From Candidatus Thermodiscus eudorianus (GTDB taxonomy: Archaea > Thermoproteota > Thermoprotei_A > Sulfolobales > Acidilobaceae), in contig WAOW01000008.1 in assembly GCA_015521085.1 (NCBI GenBank), forward strand, positions 1 to 64,000: 64,000 nucleotides of DNA, written 5' to 3'. The notes below the pieces were generated by a model. The model did no database searches. It had not been told where the DNA came from and saw only the letters and a program-made list of their open reading frames with translations. The position numbers and the translations under genes are program-made. Of the stretch, positions 8,606 to 17,045 are shown in pieces. Position 1 is the stretch's first letter, and each line of letters begins with the position of its first letter.

Positions 8606-10207
8606 CTAGCCCTTAACCTGTATGGTATCGTAGAGCAGGAACATCAGCGGGCTTATCTTGAGGCTCTCGACGTTCTCCGAGGTCACTACGTAGAGCTTGC
8701 CCTGTATCAATGGTATGTAGGGCACGTCATCGGCTAGGATCTCCTGCACCTGCTTGTAGATCTGGGCCCTCTCGTTCTGGTCGGTCAGGGTCTGAGCCTG
8801 CTTGAGGAGCTGGTCGACCTTCGGGTTCGAGTACCCTGTACCGGTCCAGCCGTTGGCAGAGGAGGCCAGGAAGGGCGTCAGGTAGTCGTCCGGGTCCAGG
8901 TAGTCTGGATACCAGCCGAGTAGGCTAACCATCATCTGCCCGCTCCTCAGCTGGTCCACGTACTGGCTCCACTCGCTGCTCTTCACGTCCACGGTTATCA
9001 TACCAGTCCTCTCCCACTGCTCCTTCAGTATAGCAGCGAGCTGGGCCTCGGTGTCTCCATAGTGGGTTGGCGTGTACCAGAGCTCGATGTGCAGCTTGTT
9101 GTCCTCGCTATAGCCCGCCTGCTGTAGTAGCTGCTTGGCTAGGTCTATGTTGCCGTCTCCATACTTCTTGAAGGCGTCGATGTGGCTCCATAGGCCCTTG
9201 GGCACCATGCTATAGAGGGGCTCGACTGTGCCCTTGAACACGGTCTGGGCGATCTCATTCCTGTCGACCGCGGCCGCCAGCGCCCTCCTCACGAGTACGT
9301 TATCGGTTGGTGGGGCGTCTGTCTTTATGACGACGTATCTAATGTAGAGGCCGGGTACCTCTATTACCTTGAAGTTGGGCTTGCTCTTCAGGTCCTTTAT
9401 GTCCTCTGGGTTGAGCGTCCTCCACGCCACGTCGACCTGGCCCGACTCCAGGGCGTTCTTCAGGGCGTTGGCCGAGGAGTAGAATGTTATCACGACCTTG
9501 TCGTTCTTAGGCTTCTCGCCATAGTAGTGCGGGTTAGGCACGAGGACGAGCTTCTCGTCCCTTACCCACTCCTTTATCATGTAGGGCCCGCAGCCTCCCC
9601 ATGTGGCGTCGCTCGCGATCTTATCGTCGGGGTAGTTGGGGTGCACCGGGTAGTACGGTGGCGTCGCCACTAGCGCGAGGAAGTAGCTGGCCGGCGTCTT
9701 CAGTATGAACTTCACCGTGTAGTCGTCGACTGCCTGGACGTCGTCCACGAAGTCGGTGACGAGCCAGCTGGGGTCGCCCTGTATCTTCATAACCCTCTTG
9801 ACGCTCCTGACAACGTCCTGGGCCTTACAGGGGGTGCCGTCGGCGAACTTGGCGTCCTTCCTGAGGTGGAATATCCATACCTTGCCGCCCTCCTGGACTT
9901 CCCAGTTCGTGGCCAGGTCTCCAACTATCTTACCGGTATCGGGGTCGTACTTGACCAGGCCCGCCATTACATTACTCAGTACCTCCCATGTGAAGAAGTC
10001 GTAGGCGTTGGCCGGGTCGAGGTCTGTTATCTTATCAGTCACTCCTATTACGACGACCTTCTCCGCCTTCTTCTGGCCCTGCATCATGTAGACTGCTCCA
10101 ACCACTATGATCAGTATGATGACGATGGCCGCTACAAGGGCTCCTTTACCCACTCCTCTTCTCTTAGAAGCCATTCCTATGTCCACCCTTGTGGGGTTCA
10201 TAGTCAT
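8606..10207 (-). CDS. dppA: Peptide-binding protein of ABC transporter (SBP_bac_5)
   Basis: Extracellular solute-binding protein of the peptide/nickel type (533 aa from ATG 10207). After a basic N-terminus (KRRGVGKG) comes one hydrophobic segment (ALVAAIVIILIIVVGAVYMM) that likely anchors it in the membrane. The body has the family pattern, with DLDPANAYDFFTWEV early, LRKDAKFADGTP near 120, and RRALAAAVDRNEIAQ in the middle. A TTG at 10234 would add nine residues, but the TATA box overlaps that codon, so I use the ATG. It is the first gene of the transporter operon. The bound substrate is not known. Confidence 0.93.
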   Translation of the reverse strand: MTMNPTRVDIGMASKRRGVGKGALVAAIVIILIIVVGAVYMMQGQKKAEKVVVIGVTDKITDLDPANAYDFFTWEVLSNVMAGLVKYDPDTGKIVGDLATNWEVQEGGKVWIFHLRKDAKFADGTPCKAQDVVRSVKRVMKIQGDPSWLVTDFVDDVQAVDDYTVKFILKTPASYFLALVATPPYYPVHPNYPDDKIASDATWGGCGPYMIKEWVRDEKLVLVPNPHYYGEKPKNDKVVITFYSSANALKNALESGQVDVAWRTLNPEDIKDLKSKPNFKVIEVPGLYIRYVVIKTDAPPTDNVLVRRALAAAVDRNEIAQTVFKGTVEPLYSMVPKGLWSHIDAFKKYGDGNIDLAKQLLQQAGYSEDNKLHIELWYTPTHYGDTEAQLAAILKEQWERTGMITVDVKSSEWSQYVDQLRSGQMMVSLLGWYPDYLDPDDYLTPFLASSANGWTGTGYSNPKVDQLLKQAQTLTDQNERAQIYKQVQEILADDVPYIPLIQGKLYVVTSENVESLKISPLMFLLYDTIQVKG

Positions 10208-10231
10208 GGAGACCAAGTAATGTGCGAGCGC

Positions 10232-10243
10232 CAATATATAGTT
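10232..10243 (-). promoter_or_regulatory. Promoter of dppA operon
   Basis: Minus-strand ACTATATATTGG, a strong TATA match, is centred about 30 nt upstream of the ATG at 10207 of the peptide-binding protein gene. It supports that ATG as the start of a leaderless or nearly leaderless mRNA and is the main promoter of the five-gene transport operon. Confidence 0.65.
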
Positions 10244-10276
10244 TGCCTCACAAACACATACTAGTAGCAGGAGCCG

Positions 10277-10774
10277 GTGTGGGTTTTGAGGGAGGCGGCT
10301 GTACTAGTACTCCTCTGGGGAAACCCTCCAAGGGTACTCCTAGTCCGCAAGAACTGCAGGGCCGAGAGCTACTGGTCATGCGACATAGCGCTCCCAGGAG
10401 GCCATATAGAAGACGGGGAGAGCGTTGAGGAGACAGCCCTAAGGGAGGCGTGGGAGGAAGCCTGGATACACCCCAGGTACGTCGGTGTGGTGGGCCGGCT
10501 AGAGCCGGAGAAGACCCTAAGGGGGGACGTGCTGATACACCCAGTCCTGGCCGTGCCAAGGGGGCCCCTATGCCCGATGCCGGCCTCCGATGAGATAGAC
10601 GCCGTATTCCTACAGCCCCTCTCAATCCTAGCCCGTGGCGAGGAGGAGATAAGGCATCCCAAGCGTGGGGTAGTCGTTACAGGCTACAGGGTCGCTGGGG
10701 GAGTGCTCTGGGGGGCCACTCTGAGGATACTCAAGAGGCTCTACGCCTCCCTACAAGACCTCAAGATACTATAG
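10277..10774 (+). CDS. Nudix hydrolase
   Basis: A 165-aa pyrophosphohydrolase of the Nudix superfamily. The Nudix box lies at 42-64: glycine 42, glutamate 48, then REAWEE at 56-61. The glycine near the end of the box is replaced by tryptophan. It is preceded by DIALPGGH as in CoA/ADP-ribose-type Nudix enzymes. The nucleoside diphosphate substrate cannot be told from sequence. The start is GTG at 10277; a TTG nine bases further on is possible. Its 3' end overlaps by 34 bp the end of the convergent HAD gene, so the two cannot both be lengthened. Confidence 0.88.
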   Translation: MWVLREAAVLVLLWGNPPRVLLVRKNCRAESYWSCDIALPGGHIEDGESVEETALREAWEEAWIHPRYVGVVGRLEPEKTLRGDVLIHPVLAVPRGPLCPMPASDEIDAVFLQPLSILARGEEEIRHPKRGVVVTGYRVAGGVLWGATLRILKRLYASLQDLKIL

Positions 10775-11163
10775 CCGTAGATCGCCTCGCAATACTCGTC
10801 ATAGTGTAGTATGAGGCCGTGCTCGACCAGCCTCCGAGCAGGCCAGAGGGCCTCGGGATTATCATCGTGGATCTCGCCTATACACCCTTCAAGGTCACGT
10901 ATGCGGATGTAGGTCTCCAGCTTGAAAGACTCCTCGCTACCGGACTCGCGCAGGTAAAGGCCCCCGAGCCTCGCAACGCTGAACCCCGCCTCCCGGAGGA
11001 TGCCGCCTATATACCCCCTGTTACTGGGCCTCCTCCCCGAAACAATGTAGACGCGTCCACCCATCTCTAGCGCCTCGCCAAGTGCCTCGACCCCGCGCGT
11101 ACGCAAACCTCCTTCCGAGACGATGACGCCGTCGAAGTCGAACACGAAGACGGGGCACGGCAT
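10741..11163 (-). CDS. HAD-superfamily phosphatase-like protein
   Basis: A 140-aa protein with the HAD motif I signature FDFDGVIV at 8-15 (Asp9 as nucleophile, Asp11 as acid/base), motif II IVSGRR near 48, and a late acidic motif IHDDNPEA near 108 for metal binding. There is no cap domain, so it could act on a macromolecule or a small phosphate ester. I chose ATG 11163 because the motif then starts at residue 7 as in relatives; upstream extensions look unstructured. It is divergent from the tRNA-thiolation gene and convergent with the Nudix gene. Confidence 0.8.
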   Translation of the reverse strand: MPCPVFVFDFDGVIVSEGGLRTRGVEALGEALEMGGRVYIVSGRRPSNRGYIGGILREAGFSVARLGGLYLRESGSEESFKLETYIRIRDLEGCIGEIHDDNPEALWPARRLVEHGLILHYDEYCEAIYGYSILRSCREA

Positions 11164-11248
11164 GCCCGGGCAACCACGGAGGCTATGGGAGTAGATCGAG
11201 CCTATAACCCCTAGCCACGTATAGTAGGCAGGAGGGTACAAGGAAGGG

Positions 11249-12265
11249 ATGACGGTCTGCGACAGGTGCGGCGTGAGGAAGGCGGTAGTCTACCAGAAGC
11301 ACACGGGGCTGAAGCTGTGCAGGGAATGCTTCCTCAAGGATATACGCGGTAGGATAGAACGTGAGGTCAAGAGATGGGGCATGATAGACCCCGGAGACAC
11401 TCTACTACTAGGGCTCTCCGGGGGGAAGGACAGCTGGGTCCTCCTAGATACCCTAGCCAGGATCCACGACCCTGGCAGGATCATAGCGGTGACCATAATC
11501 GAGGGAATACCGGGCTACAACCGGCGGGAGTACGCTGAGAGGGTGAGGAGGAAGGCTCTAGAGTACGGCGTAGACCACGTCATGACTAGTATAAGGGAAT
11601 ACACGGGGTACACCCTCTCCGAGATAGTCGACAGGGCCATGGAGAGGAGGCTGAGGATAAGCCCCTGCACGTTCTGCGGCATATCCAGGAGGAGGATACT
11701 AAACTTCTACGCCCGCATGTATGGAGCCGACAAGACAGTGACAGCCCACAACCTAGACGATGAGAGCCAGGCCGCCTTCATAAACCTCTTGAGAGGCGAC
11801 TGGGAGGGACTCTTACGCCAACACCCCCTCTCCAGCCCGGCGAGCCCGCTAATAGTCCCAAGGGTGAAGCCCGTCAGGAAGATATACGAGTGGGAGACAG
11901 CGACCTACGCATACCTAGGAGGCTTCCCCCTACAGGAGACCGAGTGCGCCTACATAAACATGAGGCCCACCCTCAGGGCCAGGGTGAGGCGGGCGCTCTA
12001 CGTGCTGGAGGAGCAGAGGCCGGGGACGCTCATAAGGTTCATGGAAACCCTAGACGCACTGCTCGCAGAGGATGCTGCGGGCCTAAAGCCACAGCAACTG
12101 CCGAGGTGTGAGAGGTGCGGCGAGCCTACCAGCAGGGACAGGAGGATCTGCAAGCTATGCGAGCTGCTTGAGAAGGCTGGGATAAGCGAGCCTGTCTACG
12201 CCAAGTGGCGCGGCCTACTGGCCTCGCGTCAACTCTTAAAACTCTACAGGCCCAAGCTTACCTGA
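11249..12265 (+). CDS. ttuA: TtuA/Ncs6-family tRNA 2-thiolation enzyme
   Basis: Predicted tRNA thiouridine synthetase (338 aa) of the TtcA/TtuA/Ncs6 family, which adenylates a uridine and transfers sulfur with the help of an Fe-S cluster. An N-terminal zinc site uses Cys4, 7, 24, 27. The PP-loop SGGKDS is at 57-62. Cys140 and Cys143 (CTFC) plus Cys233 are placed to bind the Fe-S cluster. A C-terminal zinc site uses Cys287, 290, 301, 304. All family landmarks are present, so it should be active. Whether it modifies U54 or U34 cannot be decided. eL13 follows 14 bp downstream, probably in the same transcript. Confidence 0.92.
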   Translation: MTVCDRCGVRKAVVYQKHTGLKLCRECFLKDIRGRIEREVKRWGMIDPGDTLLLGLSGGKDSWVLLDTLARIHDPGRIIAVTIIEGIPGYNRREYAERVRRKALEYGVDHVMTSIREYTGYTLSEIVDRAMERRLRISPCTFCGISRRRILNFYARMYGADKTVTAHNLDDESQAAFINLLRGDWEGLLRQHPLSSPASPLIVPRVKPVRKIYEWETATYAYLGGFPLQETECAYINMRPTLRARVRRALYVLEEQRPGTLIRFMETLDALLAEDAAGLKPQQLPRCERCGEPTSRDRRICKLCELLEKAGISEPVYAKWRGLLASRQLLKLYRPKLT

Positions 12266-12279
12266 CGGGTGCAACGGGG

Positions 12280-12522
12280 ATGAGCAAGCAGGTGGAGCCA
12301 CCGGTCCCGATAGTGAAGAAGCCGAGGCTCTTCAAGCACGGAGGCATAGACCAGGGGACCCGCAAGGGCAGGGGCTTCAGCCTAGGGGAGCTAAAAGAGG
12401 CTGGGCTAACCCCCACCGAGGCCAGGAAACTAGGGATACGCGTCGACAAGAGGAGGAAGACCGTGCATCCCTGGAACGTCGAAGCACTCAAGGAGTACCT
12501 CAAGAGGATAAGGGAGGCCTAG
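12280..12522 (+). CDS. rpl13e: Ribosomal protein eL13 (L13e)
   Basis: An 80-aa large-subunit protein found in Crenarchaeota and eukaryotes. The core [28 protein letters not shown] and [10 protein letters not shown] is clear. The ATG at 12280 is used; an upstream in-frame extension runs back into the thiolase gene and has no homology character. It ends 4 bp inside the end of the convergent cupin gene. Its presence supports a crenarchaeal host. Confidence 0.92.
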   Translation: MSKQVEPPVPIVKKPRLFKHGGIDQGTRKGRGFSLGELKEAGLTPTEARKLGIRVDKRRKTVHPWNVEALKEYLKRIREA

Positions 12523-12902
12523 CACTCCACTGGTTCCTCCCTCTCTTCGGCCGTGGGTCTAGCCGGGATCACGCAGATAAACCTGAGGCCCTCCTCCCCG
12601 CTCCAGTACTCGTGCTCGACGTTCGGCGGGATATAGATGGCGAAGCCCTCTCCAACGCTATATGTCCTGGAGCCTATCCTAACCCTACCACTCCCCGACA
12701 CTATGTATATCTCGTGCTCCCACGGGTGGAAGTGCGGTCTTATATGGGCCCTGGGCTTCATGGAGAATAGCCTCATGTAGAAGTTGCGCGCCCCGTCGCT
12801 GCCCGAGATAAGCCACCTAATAGTAGTCCCCTCAGCCATATCCGCGGGCACAGTCTTCTCCTCGATTCTAGTGAAATGGACGACCTTCTCCCCGCAAGCC
12901 AA
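12519..12902 (-). CDS. Cupin-domain protein
   Basis: A single-domain cupin of 127 aa. Motif 1 carries the metal ligands in PHFHPWEHE (His57, His59, Glu62 or His63) followed by IYIVSGSG. Motif 2 is [14 protein letters not shown] with His97. A small metal-binding beta-barrel, possibly an isomerase or dioxygenase; the substrate is unknown. The TTG start at 12902 lies about 25 nt after a minus-strand TATA-like GCTATAGTGG, fitting a leaderless mRNA. Confidence 0.85.
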   Translation of the reverse strand: MACGEKVVHFTRIEEKTVPADMAEGTTIRWLISGSDGARNFYMRLFSMKPRAHIRPHFHPWEHEIYIVSGSGRVRIGSRTYSVGEGFAIYIPPNVEHEYWSGEEGLRFICVIPARPTAEEREEPVEC

Positions 12903-12964
12903 AGGACCGCCACCCCTCCACTATAGCACGGTGAACTGGGTGATAACGGTTGACATATGCATCC

Positions 12965-14131
12965 TCACCACCTCGCCCTACCACTGAAGGAGTCTGGATC
13001 CAGCCTCGCGGCACCAGCCTCGATGTACTCGGGATCGCCCTCGAAGCCCGTCAAAACGTAGATGGTCCTGGCCCTATAGTTAACCCTGGTCACGAGGCCT
13101 GGGAAACCGAGGTCCCCGCGCCAGAGGCTGACCAGTAGCCCCCTCTCCCACCCGCTCCTCACAAAGACGACGCCAGGCTGGGGCCTGGCCCTGCCCCTCA
13201 CGACAAGCCGGACCCCGCCGCCAGCCTTCTCAGCGTAATACACGGTGGAGCCTAGCATCTCGGAGAAGGGCCTGGGGTCAAGGGGCTCGCCCGCGAATAG
13301 GGGAGCCCCGTAGAGGGGCACACGGTCCAGGCTGTAACTCCTCTCCCTAGCCCCTGCTAGCGCCTTGGCGATCAGCCTCTCCCTATGAATCCTCCTCTCC
13401 TCCCTGCTCTTGGAGCCCCGGTAGGGCGGGGGTATCGAGGAGACCTCGACGCTGGCGAGCCTCCTGCGTAGAAACTCGACATACCTCTCCTCCAGTCCAA
13501 CAGCTACAACCCGGTCCACACCGGCCGCCTCCGCGACTGCCACCTTTGACTCCAACCCCTCCCAGGGAGACACCCACCCGTCGGTATCGAATACTACTGG
13601 CGAGGTCCAGCCCTTCAAGATGTTACTAGAGCACCCGATGTACCTGTGTACGGCGTCCCTCGGGGTGAACGATCCCACGAAACATACCCTATAGAGCCTC
13701 CCGCCGGATCCAGGTATGAAGGGTCCCTCCACTACACTACTACTAGTGAAGCCCGGGCAGTAGTTCTCGTTCTGCCCTATATCGACGGTGGCATAAAGCA
13801 CCCTGCCGCCAGCGCTGGCGAGCTTGTTGGCTATCCAAGACGCGAGGGTGCTCTTACCACTATCACTAGGCCCGACCAGCAAGATCCTGCCCGGCACTGC
13901 CAGGCTAGAGGCAAGCCTATCCCAATCATCATAAACCCCCGGGTCGACGGCCTCCCACCTACCAGTATAGCTGGCCCTAGACCCCTCCCGGAAGCGGGCT
14001 AGCACGCCGCGTCCAACGGGGACAACGATGGAATCACCCGCCGACACGGGGTAGCCCAGTACCTCCCCCTCTCCCTCCTCAACCCTAAGCATCCCGGGCC
14101 CGCGTAGTAGGTAGACCCCGCGTCCAAGCAA
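12965..14131 (-). CDS. Clp1/Grc3-family polynucleotide 5'-hydroxyl kinase
   Basis: Predicted RNA 5'-kinase (388 aa) of the Clp1/Grc3 family, which phosphorylates 5'-OH ends of RNA such as those left by tRNA-splicing endonuclease. A beta-rich N-terminal domain (1-75) precedes the P-loop GPSDSGKST at 87-95. DIGQNENYCPGF (about 117-128) matches the family motif after the P-loop, and DTDGWV lies near 189. The C-terminal domain is beta-rich. The start is TTG at 14131; an ATG at 14092 is possible and would sit better behind a TATA-like GTAATAAGG near 14134-14142. The neighbouring tRNA with an intron fits the RNA-processing role, although this may be chance. Confidence 0.88.
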   Translation of the reverse strand: MLGRGVYLLRGPGMLRVEEGEGEVLGYPVSAGDSIVVPVGRGVLARFREGSRASYTGRWEAVDPGVYDDWDRLASSLAVPGRILLVGPSDSGKSTLASWIANKLASAGGRVLYATVDIGQNENYCPGFTSSSVVEGPFIPGSGGRLYRVCFVGSFTPRDAVHRYIGCSSNILKGWTSPVVFDTDGWVSPWEGLESKVAVAEAAGVDRVVAVGLEERYVEFLRRRLASVEVSSIPPPYRGSKSREERRIHRERLIAKALAGARERSYSLDRVPLYGAPLFAGEPLDPRPFSEMLGSTVYYAEKAGGGVRLVVRGRARPQPGVVFVRSGWERGLLVSLWRGDLGFPGLVTRVNYRARTIYVLTGFEGDPEYIEAGAARLDPDSFSGRARW

Positions 14132-14262
14132 TCCTTATTACCCTCCAGCCCCTAACACCCGGAATACCGGCCGGGCGCCGCGGTAGTATAGCCTGGCCTA
14201 GTATGCGGGCCTGTCAAGGGGCCCGCCTCCGCCCCACCCCCGGGATCCTCGCAGGATAAAAT

Positions 14263-14273
14263 GAGGGACCCTC
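14263..14273. repeat. Dispersed palindrome GAGGGWCCCTC (9 copies in window)
   Basis: An 11-bp interrupted palindrome occurs at 14263-14273, 17660-17670, 18079-18089, 18612-18622, 20405-20415, 23525-23535, 47700-47710, 55968-55978 and 58114-58124. Six of nine lie within 9.3 kb. Copies are in coding sequence in several reading frames and on both strands, in the tRNA-Asp insert and in an intergenic gap (18079). Many more 9-bp partial matches (GGGWCCCTC) exist. A rough estimate from base composition expects well under one copy. Role unknown. Confidence 0.7.
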
Positions 14274-14339
14274 GCCTATCCTCTAGGGCGCGTCTCCGAG
14301 GGGGCTCTTAGCCGGGTGGATGTGGGCGAGATACGCGTA

Positions 14340-14352
14340 AAACCTTATAAGG
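14340..14352 (+). promoter_or_regulatory. TATA-like element inside tRNA-Asp insert
   Basis: AAACCTTATAAGG is centred at about 14347. It matches the TCTTATAA core of the tRNA-Glu promoter (41069-41076) at 7 of 8 positions. A start 26 nt downstream would fall near 14373, just before the 3' strand of the 14-bp clamp (14380) and the 3' exon (14404). That is the layout expected for an independently transcribed 3' tRNA half. Function is inference. Confidence 0.4.
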
Positions 14353-14453
14353 AGCGGTGGAGGTCTTGCTTGTAGACCGGGGGCGGAGGCGGGAGCTACA
14401 GAAAGCCCGTGACCCGGGTTCAAATCCCGGCCGCGGCGCCATCCTCCGGCAAA

Positions 14454-15599
14454 CTACTTGTCTCCCGGCAGCAATAGCGCCACTATGAAGGCCACTATGG
14501 CGAGTGTCCCGAGGAAGCTGAAGTAGCTCCTAGGCGATTCAATGAAGAATACAGCAACGCTGGCCAGGATCACCGTGAATATACGCGAGACGAACCCTAT
14601 GAAGCCCGAAGCGCTCCCGTGAACCTTCCTAGGGTAGAATGTGCTTATCCACTCCATGATTATCGGGTAGGCTGGTAGCATTAACAGGCCGAGCAGGGGA
14701 ATCAGTGTCAGGACCGTGTACCTGGCCGTGTAGAGCGCCAGGCCATAGTATACGAGTATACCGGCTAGGGTGACCCCCCTTATGTAGAGGGTCCTCTTAC
14801 CCCTCCTAGCCACCGGCGTCGGTATAAAGGCCACTCCAACAAGCCCTAGGAGGAGGCTCAACGCAACCGACAAGCCGGCTATATCGCCTAGATCCACCGT
14901 GGCCAGGGCCGACTCTAGCCAGATCGACATATTGTCGAACAAGGCGACCCCCAAGCCCAGCACAATCCCCAGGAGCCACAACTCCCTGTAGCCAGCTACC
15001 CTCTTCAACTCGCCCCTAACACTCTCGCCCGCCGTAACACCCGGGAACCTGTACCCCCAGGCCCCGTATGCGAAGAGTACGCCGCCCAGCAGCGACACTA
15101 GCGCGAGGGGGGCGAGGAGCATGTACAAGCCGTACCTCGTGTAGAGCCAGTAGCCGGAGCCAAGCCCGTATATTATGCCCAGGTACATGGAGAAGCTGAG
15201 CAGCGATACAGCCATCTCCCTCTTCTCGGGGTAGACCCTGCTCGCGAAGGGGGCGAATGAGTTGAGCAGGAAGGGCTGGCCGAGGGCGCCGAGCAACTGG
15301 CAGAAGAGGAGCCAGTAGTAGTTGCCTGGGGACGCCAGCCTAAGCACGCCGCCCAGCACGGTCAAGTACACTCCTAGGGAGAGCCACCTCTTGAAGCTCC
15401 TATCTAGGAGTAGGCCGGAGGGGATGGTCAGTAGGAGGAAGAAGACCGGGTAGGTTATAGCCAGGAGGCCGATCCTCTCCTTGGAGACGCCGAGCTCCCT
15501 AGCCACTAGACTGCCCACGGGCGAGAAGGTTATCCATATCGCCTGCGAGGCGAATACCGTGATTGCGAGGCCTGCGAGGAGCACTGCCCTCCTCGACAT
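14454..15599 (-). CDS. Major facilitator superfamily transporter
   Basis: A 381-aa protein with about 12 hydrophobic segments. The N-terminal half has a loop resembling MFS motif A (PSGLLLDRSFKRW, about 60-72), and a similar basic loop VARRGKRTLY follows helix 8. Substrate unknown. Its ATG overlaps the stop codon of the upstream PLP-decarboxylase gene (TAATG), so the two are translated together; it may export the amine or import the substrate of that enzyme. This pairing is inference. The gene ends 13 bp after the tRNA-Asp gene on the other strand. Confidence 0.88.
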   Translation of the reverse strand: MSRRAVLLAGLAITVFASQAIWITFSPVGSLVARELGVSKERIGLLAITYPVFFLLLTIPSGLLLDRSFKRWLSLGVYLTVLGGVLRLASPGNYYWLLFCQLLGALGQPFLLNSFAPFASRVYPEKREMAVSLLSFSMYLGIIYGLGSGYWLYTRYGLYMLLAPLALVSLLGGVLFAYGAWGYRFPGVTAGESVRGELKRVAGYRELWLLGIVLGLGVALFDNMSIWLESALATVDLGDIAGLSVALSLLLGLVGVAFIPTPVARRGKRTLYIRGVTLAGILVYYGLALYTARYTVLTLIPLLGLLMLPAYPIIMEWISTFYPRKVHGSASGFIGFVSRIFTVILASVAVFFIESPRSYFSFLGTLAIVAFIVALLLPGDK

Positions 15600-16993
15600 T
15601 ACTTGAAGACCTCCACTGTCAGCCGCCTGGCCATCTCCTCGGCGAGATCCCCTGGCAGCGATTCGAGCACCTTAGCAATGATTATCGAGTCTAGGGGAGT
15701 CTCGCCGATCATGCCGGCCGCCGCCAGGGGGTCCTCCTCCAATAGCTTGTAGATCCTTGTCAACTCCCCTGGAGGGGGTCCCTCTAGGACGTCTTTAGCG
15801 TCTGAAAGGAATTCGCCCGCCACCCTATCGTGGACCGGCGATATCGTTAGATGGATGTTGTAGGGGGCCACTCCCTCCACCCTGGGCTGTAGACCGATGA
15901 CCCAGCCCCTCAGGGACATGCCTGCGTGGAACTTGAAGAGATCCGACTCACTGGGCAGGGAGAGGGATAGGAGGGGCGACTCTATGGGCGCCACTGAGCT
16001 AAAGCCGAGTCTCCGCAACCCCTCGTAGAGTTTGGCCCTAGCCGATAAAACCTTCCTAGCCATCTCAAGGTAGCCCCCGCGGCCTAGGTAGTTGAAAACA
16101 CTCCACGCCGCCGCTAGGGGGGCTGCCGAGCGCGATGAGAGCACGGTCGTGTTTATGAAGGGATATCCAGGCCACCTTAGATCCGCGTATACCGTGCCCT
16201 CCTTATACTCCTCACGGCGGAATAGTACTACTGATACGCCCTTAGGCGTGTACCCGTACTTGTGCGCGTCCATGGAGAGAGACGTGACTCCATCGACCCT
16301 GAAGTCGAAGGGCTCGATCCTCTCCCCGAGCTCTTCGAGGAACGGTAGGATGAAGCCCCCTACACAGGCGTCGACGTGCACGGGCACCCTCTTGTCATGG
16401 GCGTACTCCGCCACGTCCCGCACAGGGTCGACGACGCCGTAGGGGAAGTTGGGGGCCGAGACTACCACCAGCGAGGTCTTATCGTTGACCGCCTCCTTGA
16501 CCGCCTCCACATCCACCTTCTTCGAACCCGGGTCTACCGGGGCCTCTGCGATTCTCATCGACAGGTAGTGGGCGGCCTTCCTGATGGAGGGATGACCCGT
16601 GACGGGTAAGACCACCTCGGGAACGGCGTCGGCGCCCCTCCTCTTCCTGTAGACCCATCGAGCCGCCTTGACGGCCAGCATTATGCTCTCGGTGCCCCCG
16701 TAGGTCACCGTGCCCACAGTCCCCTCGGGCGCCCTTACTAGCGACTTAGAGAAGGCCACGATCTCCTTCTCAAAGTACAGGGCGCTCTTGAACACCGTAG
16801 GGTCTAGCGCGTTGGTGTCGAGGAAGAGTTCGAAGGCCTTCCTAGCGAGCCTCCTCAGCTCCTCATCCCCGGTCTCGTAGATGTAAGTGAACAGCCTACC
16901 GGTACTGGGGTCGATGTCGGCGCTCTTGACTTCTAGGAGTCTTGATAGGATGGATTCAGCGCTGCCCAAGGCGAGGACACCATGGATACCCAT
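15599..16993 (-). CDS. PLP-dependent decarboxylase/lyase (group II family)
   Basis: A 464-aa fold-type I PLP enzyme of the group II decarboxylase/sphingosine-phosphate lyase family, which includes archaeal MfnA-type tyrosine/aspartate decarboxylases. Landmarks: YGGTES (98-103) for phosphate contact, His134 likely stacking on the ring, HVDAC with Asp208 for the pyridine nitrogen, and SMDAHKYGY with Lys245 as Schiff-base lysine. It has an extra C-terminal segment of about 80 residues that looks more like S1P-lyase relatives than MfnA. Candidate substrates are an acidic or aromatic amino acid or a phosphorylated amino alcohol. It shares a TAATG junction with the following MFS gene. Confidence 0.88.
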   Translation of the reverse strand: MGIHGVLALGSAESILSRLLEVKSADIDPSTGRLFTYIYETGDEELRRLARKAFELFLDTNALDPTVFKSALYFEKEIVAFSKSLVRAPEGTVGTVTYGGTESIMLAVKAARWVYRKRRGADAVPEVVLPVTGHPSIRKAAHYLSMRIAEAPVDPGSKKVDVEAVKEAVNDKTSLVVVSAPNFPYGVVDPVRDVAEYAHDKRVPVHVDACVGGFILPFLEELGERIEPFDFRVDGVTSLSMDAHKYGYTPKGVSVVLFRREEYKEGTVYADLRWPGYPFINTTVLSSRSAAPLAAAWSVFNYLGRGGYLEMARKVLSARAKLYEGLRRLGFSSVAPIESPLLSLSLPSESDLFKFHAGMSLRGWVIGLQPRVEGVAPYNIHLTISPVHDRVAGEFLSDAKDVLEGPPPGELTRIYKLLEEDPLAAAGMIGETPLDSIIIAKVLESLPGDLAEEMARRLTVEVFK

Positions 16994-17045
16994 AGGTCGT
17001 CCCGGTATTTATGACCAGGGGTCTAGGCAGGGTACTAACGCTCGC

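Larger units (their letters stand above)
14217..14403 (+). other. Long tRNA-Asp intron, or spacer between split tRNA halves
   Basis: The 187-nt insert is much longer than the 27- and 51-nt introns of tRNA-Cys and tRNA-Tyr in this window. Just inside the splice helices, 14222-14235 pairs perfectly with 14380-14393 (14 bp, nearly all G-C). Between them 144 nt remain, with a small hairpin GGTCT/AGACC at about 14362-14378 and one copy of the GAGGGACCCTC palindrome at 14263-14273. No open reading frame of note and no clear C/D boxes are seen. The clamp plus an internal TATA element make a split-tRNA arrangement possible. Confidence 0.8.
14177..14441 (+). tRNA. tRNA-Asp (GTC) interrupted by a 187-nt insert
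   Basis: Two exons, 14177-14216 and 14404-14441, join to a full tRNA-Asp: acceptor GCCGCGG/CCGCGGC, D arm with TAGTATAG, anticodon stem CGGGC/GCCCG, loop CTGTCAA (anticodon GTC), T arm CCGGG TTCAAAT CCCGG, discriminator G and encoded CCA. The joined sequence closely resembles the uninterrupted tRNA-Glu at 41111. The cut falls between positions 37 and 38. A canonical bulge-helix-bulge can form: CTGT (14211-14214) pairs with ACAG (14398-14401), with 3-nt bulges CAA and AAA. A TATA-like TCCTTATTAC at 14132-14141 lies 39 nt upstream, the same spacing as in tRNA-Glu. Confidence 0.93.

Noticed and set aside
10741-10774. Frameshift or fusion at the Nudix/HAD overlap
   Set aside because: The two genes run toward each other and both end normally; a 34-bp convergent overlap of tails is enough to explain it.
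14217-14403. An H/ACA or C/D guide RNA within the tRNA-Asp insert
   Set aside because: An ACA lies after the clamp stem (14398-14400), but it is part of the splice helix, and no C, D or k-turn motif is convincing.
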